Source: Chloroflexia bacterium
GTDB taxonomy: Bacteria > Chloroflexota > Chloroflexia > QHBQ01 > JADMIH01
NCBI GenBank assembly: GCA_025927935.1
Contig: JAICKM010000182.1
Location: 1 to 10,553, forward strand
Reading direction: 5' to 3'
DNA length: 10,553 nt
The position numbers were made by a program, and so were the translations under genes. Below are positions 4,557 to 10,553 of the stretch, piece by piece. Each line of letters begins with the position of its first letter. Position 1 is the stretch's first letter. Below the pieces are notes generated by a model that saw only the letters and a list, made by a program, of their open reading frames with translations, was not told the origin of the DNA and did not search any database.

Positions 4557-5927
4557 ATGGCCCACTCCGCACCGACAACACAAGTCGTCAATGGGACGGA
4601 CAGTCCGCAGCCGCTGAACCGGCGGCCGCACATCCGCCATATCCACGACGACGAAGAAGTCTACGGGCTGTTTCACCGCCACTATATTGTCTTCTTACGC
4701 GGCCTCACCGCGCCGGTCATCGCTTTCCTGGTGCTCATGCTCATCGGCATGGCAATCAGCATGGCGAACCCGGCGGACACGACCGGGTTGGTGGAAACCG
4801 TGCTCTCGGCGGGCACTTTCGTGGTCTGTGGCGCCCTGGTCGCCATTGCCGTCTGGGTGGCCTACATCTTTGCCGACTGGCGAGCCGACTACATGCTGGT
4901 CACGCCGCAGCGCATCCTGGTCAACGTCGCCACGCCCGGCATCCGTACCGTGCTGCGCGAGGTGCCGATGGGTAAGGTGCAGAACACCATTATCCATCAC
5001 GCCTCGATCCACGAACCGATTAAGAAAGTCATGCAGGTCGCCAAGCTGGTGATCGACACGGCGGGACTCGGCCAGATCACGTTCGATGATATCAGCGAGC
5101 GCGATGCGGATGCCGCGAAGACCATTATCATGGGTCTGCAGAAGAACGTGCGGGCCTCCAGCCAGCCGACCCGCGAGCAGTACCGTCACCAGGTTATGTC
5201 AAGTATCATCAACGGCACGCCCATGCCGCCGCAACCGCGCAAAACCCAGGTCCGGTCCTATCCCCGCTCAGGCTATAACTTGCTTAATGAGATCTTCCCA
5301 CGGCATCCGCAGCGCGAGGGTCTCAAGGTAGTCTGGCACAAGCACTGGTGGTACCTCCTGCAAGCCGAACTGGTGCCCGTGGGCATCTTTATCCTGTTTG
5401 AGATCACCAATCTGATTGTCAGCCTGGTTAGCGGGGCAATGGGCGTGCCGGACAACCCGGTGATGACGCTACTGGCTTTTGTTCGCCCGATCATCTTTTT
5501 GTTGCTGTTGCCCATCGCCCTCTGGCAGTGGGAGGACTGGCGCAACGATAAATATATCCTGGACCGTGACCGCTTGATCACAGTGGATACGCTACCCTTG
5601 GGCCTGGACGAAACCGTGAAAGAGACGGAGATCCGCCGGGTGGTGGACGCCACGGTGCGGGTCGAAGGGCTGCTGCCCAACCTGCTGCGCTTTGGCACGG
5701 TGGTGATGAAGACACCGGGCGAGGCGACCCAGTTTGATTTTGCCGGTGTTCCCCACCCCTTCGAGGTTCACCAGGAGATTATGACCCGGCTGGAAGCGCA
5801 ACGCGAACAGGAGCAGGCACAGTGGGACCGCGACATCCAGGATTGGTTGCGCACCTATGTCGAGGAACGGCGGGCGGAACCGAGTCCGCACCCCCCGCCG
5901 CCCCCGGACGGTTGGACGGTCTGGTAG
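4557..5927 (+). CDS. Membrane protein with two bacterial PH (YdbT/YdbS-type) modules
   Basis: This 456-residue membrane protein is built from an internal duplication. Each half has a His-x-His-aromatic entry (HRHY at 40-43, HKHW at 261-264), two transmembrane helices (about 51-70 and 83-106; 266-292 and 302-324) and a bacterial PH domain that opens DWR-x-D (about 107-195 and 327-410). The first PH domain contains MLVTPQRILV and the second YILDRDRLITVDTLPLGLDETV, the usual opening strands of the bPH2 fold. Residues 196-257 are a hydrophilic linker. Residues 411-440 are charged and probably helical, and the C-terminus is Pro-rich (442-450). PH-domain proteins of this kind are widespread and poorly characterised membrane proteins, and no enzyme activity is suggested. 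The ATG at 4557 is preceded by GAGGAAGG. It has its own promoter and stands apart from both neighbours (547 bp and 196 bp of intergenic DNA), so it is probably a single-gene unit. Confidence 0.9.
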   Translation: MAHSAPTTQVVNGTDSPQPLNRRPHIRHIHDDEEVYGLFHRHYIVFLRGLTAPVIAFLVLMLIGMAISMANPADTTGLVETVLSAGTFVVCGALVAIAVWVAYIFADWRADYMLVTPQRILVNVATPGIRTVLREVPMGKVQNTIIHHASIHEPIKKVMQVAKLVIDTAGLGQITFDDISERDADAAKTIIMGLQKNVRASSQPTREQYRHQVMSSIINGTPMPPQPRKTQVRSYPRSGYNLLNEIFPRHPQREGLKVVWHKHWWYLLQAELVPVGIFILFEITNLIVSLVSGAMGVPDNPVMTLLAFVRPIIFLLLLPIALWQWEDWRNDKYILDRDRLITVDTLPLGLDETVKETEIRRVVDATVRVEGLLPNLLRFGTVVMKTPGEATQFDFAGVPHPFEVHQEIMTRLEAQREQEQAQWDRDIQDWLRTYVEERRAEPSPHPPPPPDGWTVW

Positions 5928-6123
5928 CTCGCCTTGCAACTTTGGCGGGCGCGGATACGTCTTTCTACTAGGCGGCCACGCTGGTGGATCCAGGCGCGAA
6001 CCCTGCCCGCCGCCCACCCACGGGATCGGGGTTCCCCTGGCGCCGAACGAGCACGGGCGCGATTCATCGCACCGCTACGCATGGGGCGGCAGGAGTGCGC
6101 TGCCGTCGAATTAGGAGAGCTAC
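5928..6123. other. Intergenic gap before the ABC operon
   Basis: This 196-bp gap has no gene. It contains a 7-bp inverted repeat, GGCGGGC (5944-5950) with GCCCGCC (6005-6011), the same length as a tRNA acceptor stem but without a T arm or D arm. GAACCC (5998-6003) can pair with GGGTTC further on, followed by GGGG-TT-CCCC. No clear -35/-10 pair is visible; a TTGCAA at 5934 has no spaced partner. The promoter of the downstream operon is therefore unlocated and read-through from the PH-domain gene is possible. Confidence 0.4.
6113..6117 (+). promoter_or_regulatory. Ribosome-binding site for a TTG start
   Basis: AGGAG lies six bases before TTG at 6124. An in-frame TAG at 6112-6114 blocks any longer start, and the next in-frame ATG (6169) would remove the positively charged N-region of the signal peptide. 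Together these fix the TTG as the most likely start. Confidence 0.7.
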
Positions 6124-8622
6124 TTGCGATTGTTGAGAGCAGGCACGAAGATTCGGATCGGCGCCGCCATGCTGGCGGCGCTTGTCGTGCTGCCGGGGCT
6201 GCTCTGGGGCGCGGGCCGGGTGGCTGCCGCGCCCGTGGCGCAACCGGCGGGCCTGAGCATGACCGTGCAGGCCGGGTTCGAGGGCCATTATAAGCTGGGC
6301 GAGTGGTTCCCGGTGCAGGTGACGGTGAGCAACAACGGCCAGCCGTTTGATGCCGAAGTCCAGGTGGACGCCGTGGGCGATAACGACCAGACAGTGGCGA
6401 CGTATGCCCGGCCGGTGGCCTTGCCCGCCCCCGCGCGCAAGCAAGTGACGCTGTACACCTATGCGACCTCGTTCCAGCACACGGTGCGCGTGCGTATCTT
6501 GCAAGGCAACACGGTGTTGCTGGAGCAACGGGCGCCCATCGATCCCTTAAGCAATGGCTTTCTGCTGGGCGTGGTCAGCGATACGCCCGACCAACTGAAT
6601 TATCTGTCGGGCACCACGCTGGGCAGCGCGGGCGGATCGGGCACGACCACCGTCGCGCACCTGGCGATCGAGGACCTGCCGGCGAGCACCGCCGCGCTGG
6701 CCGGGGTGGACGCGCTGGTCTTCGCCAACGCGGATAGCGGCAAGCTGAGTCCCGAAGTCCGTCAGGCCCTCGCCGGGTGGGTGCTGGAGGGCGGCACGCT
6801 GGTGGTGGCCGGGGGCGCGAACGGCCCGGCGGCGGCATCCGGCCTGAGCGAGCTATTGCCGGTCAGTATCACCGGGAGCGGGCCGGTGGATAGCCTGGAT
6901 GCGCTGGCCGCGTATGCGGGCGGCGCGCCGCCCAGCGCCGCCGGGCTGATCGCCAACCAAACGCAATTGCGCGCCGATGTGGGGGCGACCGAGATCGTGG
7001 CCGGAGCCAACGGGCCGCTGCTGGCGCGGCGGGCCATCGGCGCGGGCGAGACTTACGCCCTGGCCGTCGATCCGAGCGCCCCGGCGCTGAAGGGTTGGGA
7101 CCGCAACGCCGACCTGTGGAAACAGATCCTGGCCGGGCATCTGGTACAGCAATCCCCGGCGGCAGCCCGGCGCACGCAGAGTTATTACAACGGATCGAAT
7201 CCCTACATTGGCTCCGCATATTACCTGGGCCAACTCAGCCCGTTCGATATTCCCGGCATCGAACTGCCGGGCGTGGCTGTGGTCGGCGGCTTCCTATTCC
7301 TGTACGTGCTGGTGATCGGGCCGATCAACTGGCTGGTACTGCGCCGCATGCGCCGCCCGGACCTGGCCTGGGTGACGATCCCCGCGTTGATTATCGTGTT
7401 CGCCGGGCTGGCCTATATCATGAGTTATCAGAGTAAGGGCAGCCAGTTGCGCCTGGCAACTTCCACGGTGGTACACAGCTACAGCGGCGCGCCGGTCGCC
7501 GCCGTCGACAGCTACATCGGTATCTTTTCGCCAGGGCGGCAGGAATATACCCTGGACTTCAACGACGACGCCCAGATCACGGAAGTGGGCAGCAGCGTGC
7601 TGGGCGGGCCGTCGAACAGCGGCGGCAGCAGCGCACGCATTTACCAGGGCAAGCCGAGCAGCATTCGCAACCTGAATATCGATACCTGGACCCTGCGCGG
7701 GTTCGAGGCCGAGATGACGGTGCCCTACCAGCCGGTCTACACGGCGCAACTGCAACTCCGGCAGGGCACGATTACGGGGCAGATCACCAATCAAGGAGCC
7801 ACGCCGCTTACAGATGTGGCTGTGGTGGCGGGCAATACCGTGCAGTTACTCGGCCCACTGGGTCCCGGCAAGCAGGCCACGGTAAAGTTGAGCGGTTACA
7901 CGCGTGGCACGGTCGATCTGGATCAAGTGCTGAGCCGCCTAGTGCCGGGGGTGCAGTTGCAATATTATGGCGGGTCGAACAGCGCCGAAGATCGCCGGCT
8001 GCGCACGCGCGCCGCCCTGTTGTTCAGCGCTCTGGCCGTCAAACAGCCGGCGGGCGATGCGCCGAGCGTCGTGGTCGTCGGCTGGGGCACACAACGGCCC
8101 TTCGACCTCACCCTGAGCGGCGGCACGCCGGTCCACGACGACACGGTGCTGGTGACCAGCCAGTTGCCGGTCACGCAGGAACCGGGCACGGTGTTCCTGG
8201 GACCGAGCCAGATCGCGCGGACGGTGCTCACCGGCACGGTGCACACGGAAAACGGGCCGAACGGTACCATGCTGCGCCTGGCAGACGCGGCCGTCTTCGA
8301 GTATCAGGTGCCAAGCACCGTCCCGATCAACCGCCTCATACTCGACTATGAGGTGGCAGACTACGGCCCGATGAACGGGGCCCCGGCCCTGGCCGTGTGG
8401 AACTGGCAGACGAGTAACTGGGATGAGATCCGGGAGGCGAACACTCCCAGTACGTCGCCGTCCAAGCAGTTCGGCTACAGCTACAGCGGCGATCTACCCG
8501 ATGCGGCGGCGCATATGAGCGAGGCGGGCCAGGTGCGGCTGCGGGTTGAGCCGGATACCAGCAGCATGAATATGCTGTATCTCAACCGGCTGGATCTGAG
8601 CGCGGAGGGCCGGCGGCCATGA
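6124..8622 (+). CDS. Large extracytoplasmic ABC-transporter auxiliary protein
   Basis: This 832-residue envelope protein is encoded directly before an ABC ATPase and permease. Residues 1-36 form a signal peptide (basic MRLLRAGTKIR, hydrophobic 12-30, Ala-x-Ala-type site near 34-36). Residues about 45-135 look like an Ig-like beta domain (GFEGHYKLGEWFPVQVTVSNNG). Residues about 195-240 (VDALVFANAD...LAGWVLEGGTLVVAGG) match the glutamine-amidotransferase-like fold found in auxiliary subunits such as GldG, with no catalytic triad evident. Two helices at 383-404 and 413-434 flank a basic loop (RRMRRPD) that should be cytoplasmic, so both large parts face outside. The C-terminal part (about 435-832) is beta-rich and ends in a possible jelly-roll region with VWNWQTSNWDEI (about 758-770). 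Its TGA overlaps the next ATG as ATGA. A role as the substrate-facing or cell-wall-facing subunit of the exporter is inferred from context; the cargo is unknown. Confidence 0.88.
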   Translation: MRLLRAGTKIRIGAAMLAALVVLPGLLWGAGRVAAAPVAQPAGLSMTVQAGFEGHYKLGEWFPVQVTVSNNGQPFDAEVQVDAVGDNDQTVATYARPVALPAPARKQVTLYTYATSFQHTVRVRILQGNTVLLEQRAPIDPLSNGFLLGVVSDTPDQLNYLSGTTLGSAGGSGTTTVAHLAIEDLPASTAALAGVDALVFANADSGKLSPEVRQALAGWVLEGGTLVVAGGANGPAAASGLSELLPVSITGSGPVDSLDALAAYAGGAPPSAAGLIANQTQLRADVGATEIVAGANGPLLARRAIGAGETYALAVDPSAPALKGWDRNADLWKQILAGHLVQQSPAAARRTQSYYNGSNPYIGSAYYLGQLSPFDIPGIELPGVAVVGGFLFLYVLVIGPINWLVLRRMRRPDLAWVTIPALIIVFAGLAYIMSYQSKGSQLRLATSTVVHSYSGAPVAAVDSYIGIFSPGRQEYTLDFNDDAQITEVGSSVLGGPSNSGGSSARIYQGKPSSIRNLNIDTWTLRGFEAEMTVPYQPVYTAQLQLRQGTITGQITNQGATPLTDVAVVAGNTVQLLGPLGPGKQATVKLSGYTRGTVDLDQVLSRLVPGVQLQYYGGSNSAEDRRLRTRAALLFSALAVKQPAGDAPSVVVVGWGTQRPFDLTLSGGTPVHDDTVLVTSQLPVTQEPGTVFLGPSQIARTVLTGTVHTENGPNGTMLRLADAAVFEYQVPSTVPINRLILDYEVADYGPMNGAPALAVWNWQTSNWDEIREANTPSTSPSKQFGYSYSGDLPDAAAHMSEAGQVRLRVEPDTSSMNMLYLNRLDLSAEGRRP

Positions 8623-9656
8623 GCGCCATCGTGACGATCCAGAACCTGAGCAAGCGCTACGGCAACTTTACCGCGCTGAGCGATCTCTCGCTGGAGATCG
8701 AGCAAGGAGCCATTTTCGGCTTCATCGGGCCGAACGGTGCGGGCAAGACGACGACGATGCGCATCCTATCCACCCTGCTACCGCCCACTACGGGCGACGC
8801 CTGGATCGGCGGGGCGCAACTCTCGCGCGATCCCGCGGCGGTGCGCCGCCAGATCGGCTATATGCCCGACTTTTTCGGCGTCTACAACGACATGCGCGTG
8901 TGGGAATATCTCGACTTCTTCGCCGGGGCCTACCATGTGCCGCAGGCGCGGCGCACGGGCATGATCGACGACCTGTTGACGCTGGTGGACCTGACCGGCA
9001 AGCGCAACAACTATGTGGAAGAGCTGTCGCGCGGCATGAAGCAGCGCCTGGGACTGGCCCGCACATTGGTCCACGACCCGGCCCTGCTGATCCTGGACGA
9101 ACCGGCCTCCGGACTGGACCCGCGCGCCCGCATCGAACTGCGTGAATTGCTCAAGGAGCTACGCCAACTGGGCAAGACGATCCTGATTTCGTCGCATATC
9201 CTGACCGAACTGGCCGAAGTCTGCACCCATGTGGGCATTATCGAGCGCGGGCAATTGCTGGTTAGCGGATCGATCAACGAGATCCTGCAACGGATGCAGC
9301 CAGCGCGCATCGTGCAGGTGCGGGTGTTGGGACGGGGCGCGCGAGGCATGGACGTGTTGCGCACAGTGCCGGGCGTGCTGGACGTGTCCTGGGTGCCGGC
9401 GAACGGCGCGCCGCCAACCAATGGGGCGGGACAACCGGCCGGCGAGGGAGCCGCGCCGCCCGCCGAAGTCGCTACCCCGGCCCCGATCCCCGACGGGCCG
9501 GGCGTGTTGCGGGCGCGGGTGCAGGGCGACGAGCGCCTGCTGGGTGCAATGCTGGTGAACCTGGTACGCAGCGAGGTTCCGGTCTACAGCTTCCACGAAG
9601 AAGTGAGCGACCTGGAAGACATCTTCCTGCGCACGACGCGAGGGCTTGTGCAATGA
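8619..9656 (+). CDS. ABC transporter ATP-binding protein (CcmA/NatA type)
   Basis: This is the nucleotide-binding subunit that powers the neighbouring ABC-2 type permease; 345 residues. Walker A is GPNGAGKTT (37-45), the signature is LSRGMKQR (136-143), Walker B is LLILDE (156-161), the D-loop is SGLDP (164-168) and the switch histidine is His193. The Q-loop position reads YMPD (81-84), so the usual glutamine is an aspartate, in the context MPDFFGVYNDMRVWEYLDFF. Residues from about 225 form a C-terminal domain seen in exporter ATPases, interrupted at about 262-293 by a Pro/Ala/Gly-rich insert of low complexity. The gene overlaps both neighbours by ATGA (8619-8622 and 9653-9656), indicating translational coupling and a shared complex. 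The substrate cannot be read from the sequence. Confidence 0.95.
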   Translation: MSAIVTIQNLSKRYGNFTALSDLSLEIEQGAIFGFIGPNGAGKTTTMRILSTLLPPTTGDAWIGGAQLSRDPAAVRRQIGYMPDFFGVYNDMRVWEYLDFFAGAYHVPQARRTGMIDDLLTLVDLTGKRNNYVEELSRGMKQRLGLARTLVHDPALLILDEPASGLDPRARIELRELLKELRQLGKTILISSHILTELAEVCTHVGIIERGQLLVSGSINEILQRMQPARIVQVRVLGRGARGMDVLRTVPGVLDVSWVPANGAPPTNGAGQPAGEGAAPPAEVATPAPIPDGPGVLRARVQGDERLLGAMLVNLVRSEVPVYSFHEEVSDLEDIFLRTTRGLVQ

Positions 9657-10553
9657 CCAACCCGGCTTCCTGGGTGACGCGCCTGACCGACGCCAACCCG
9701 ATGATCAGCAAGGAGCTACGCAGCCGCATGCGCAGCGGGCGGTCGATTGCGGTGCTCACGGCGTATGTGACGTTGCTCGGTCTGTTCGGCGTGCTCTATT
9801 ACTGGATCATCTATGCCAGTTCGCGCTACCGCAACCCCTACGACCAGCAGATTGGCCGCGACCTGCTGTACGGCATCGTCACGTTCGAGACCTTGCTGGT
9901 CATCTTCCTGGCCCCGGCTTTCACCGCCGGGGTGATCAGCGGCGAGCGTGAGCGGCAGACGTTCGACCTGCTGATGACCACGCTGCTCAAGCCGCGCGAG
10001 ATCATCCTGGGCAAGATGGGATCGGCGCTGGCCTTCCTGCTGCTGTTGATTCTGGCCGTGGCGCCGTTGGAAAGCATGGCCTTCCTGTTCGGCGGGGTCG
10101 CGCCGGAGGAGATCCTGGGGTCGCTGGTGGTGCTGATTTGCGCCGCGCTGTTCTACGGCAGCATCGGCATCTTCTGGTCGAGCCTGATGCGCAGCACGGC
10201 GGCGTCCACGGTGCTGTCCTACGGCACGCTGCTGCTGATGCTGGTCGGGCTGCCGTTCCTCTGGTTCGTCGCAACAATCATCCTCGGCGCGAACGGTAAT
10301 GGCTCGGCGCTATCGAACAATATTCCGTTCATCTATTTTTCGGGCATCTTGCTCTCGACCAATCCCCTGATCGCTATGGGATTAAGCGAGAACTATCTGC
10401 GCCAGGGCAAGCCGCTGTTCTTTTTCTTCGATACCAACATCGTCAACGGCCAGAGCCTGCCGGTCTTACATCCGTGGATCGCGTACTGCCTCTTTGCCCT
10501 GGTGGGCAGCCTGATTGTGTTGTGGTGGAGCATCCGGCGCCTGCCGCTGGTGC
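9653..10553 (+). CDS. ABC-2 type permease, 3' end cut off by the window
   Basis: This is the membrane subunit of the exporter, with 300 codons visible and no stop before the window edge. It starts at the ATG that overlaps the ATPase stop as ATGA. After a basic N-terminus (NPMISKELRSRMRSGR, 15-30), six hydrophobic helices can be seen at about 31-55, 73-94, 122-147, 154-176, 187-212 and 275-294. Between helices 2 and 3 lies SGERERQTFDLLMTTLLKPREIILGK (96-121), the conserved coupling-helix block of ABC-2 permeases that contacts the ATPase. The helix 5-6 loop is long (about 213-274) and probably extracytoplasmic. The family usually has six core helices, so little more of a single permease may be missing, but a second permease domain or gene could follow outside the window. 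Confidence 0.9.
   Translation, partial: MTNPASWVTRLTDANPMISKELRSRMRSGRSIAVLTAYVTLLGLFGVLYYWIIYASSRYRNPYDQQIGRDLLYGIVTFETLLVIFLAPAFTAGVISGERERQTFDLLMTTLLKPREIILGKMGSALAFLLLLILAVAPLESMAFLFGGVAPEEILGSLVVLICAALFYGSIGIFWSSLMRSTAASTVLSYGTLLLMLVGLPFLWFVATIILGANGNGSALSNNIPFIYFSGILLSTNPLIAMGLSENYLRQGKPLFFFFDTNIVNGQSLPVLHPWIAYCLFALVGSLIVLWWSIRRLPLV

Noticed and set aside
5944..6011. Possible tRNA suggested by 7-bp arms GGCGGGC and GCCCGCC and a nearby GCGAACCC
   Set aside because: The interval between the arms is 54 nt, too short for a normal tRNA. There is no D-arm pattern and no T-stem with a TTCRANY loop next to the 3' arm. In GC-rich DNA such arms arise easily.

Overview
The window is a GC-rich bacterial chromosome segment with tightly packed genes and no phage, transposon, rRNA, tRNA or CRISPR signature that I could support. 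The gene content points to a Chloroflexota (Anaerolineae-like) bacterium: a duplicated membrane PH-domain protein, a large extracytoplasmic ABC-auxiliary protein encoded next to an ABC-2 type exporter, and an acyltransferase beside a CDP-alcohol phosphatidyltransferase. This assignment is inference; no phylogenetic marker gene is present.

Left part (1-4009, minus strand). After about 240 bp of non-coding DNA rich in hairpins comes a small two-helix membrane protein of unknown function (239-802 or 239-865). To its right lies a compact four-gene lipid operon read leftward from about 4009: an HtrB/LpxL/PatA-type lysophospholipid acyltransferase (3104-4009), a CDP-alcohol phosphatidyltransferase (2434-3081), a HAD-IB phosphatase (1736-2431) and a membrane-anchored glycerophosphodiester phosphodiesterase (933-1736). 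Gaps are 22 bp, 2 bp and a 1-base TAATG overlap. The set could make a phosphatidyl-alcohol phosphate, remove its phosphate, acylate a lipid product and recycle headgroups.

Middle (4010-4556). This divergent intergenic region carries an extended -10 promoter reading left with a very short 5' leader, a sigma70-type promoter reading right, and between them about 260 bp of GC-rich, hairpin-forming repeats with a period near 72 bp. The rightward transcript has a leader of about 120 nt with several GC-rich hairpins.

Right part (4557-10553, plus strand). A 456-residue membrane protein has two copies of a TM-TM-bacterial PH module (4557-5927). After a 196-bp gap comes an operon linked by ATGA overlaps: a TTG-started secreted/membrane auxiliary protein of 832 residues (6124-8622), an ABC ATPase (8619-9656) and an ABC-2 type permease cut off by the window edge (9653-10553). 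These three probably form one export or envelope-remodelling complex.

Most of the window is ordinary housekeeping or envelope biology. The parts most worth a second look are the 72-bp-period intergenic repeat, the possible phospholipid-phosphate phosphatase role of the HAD protein, and the structured leader of the PH-domain gene.
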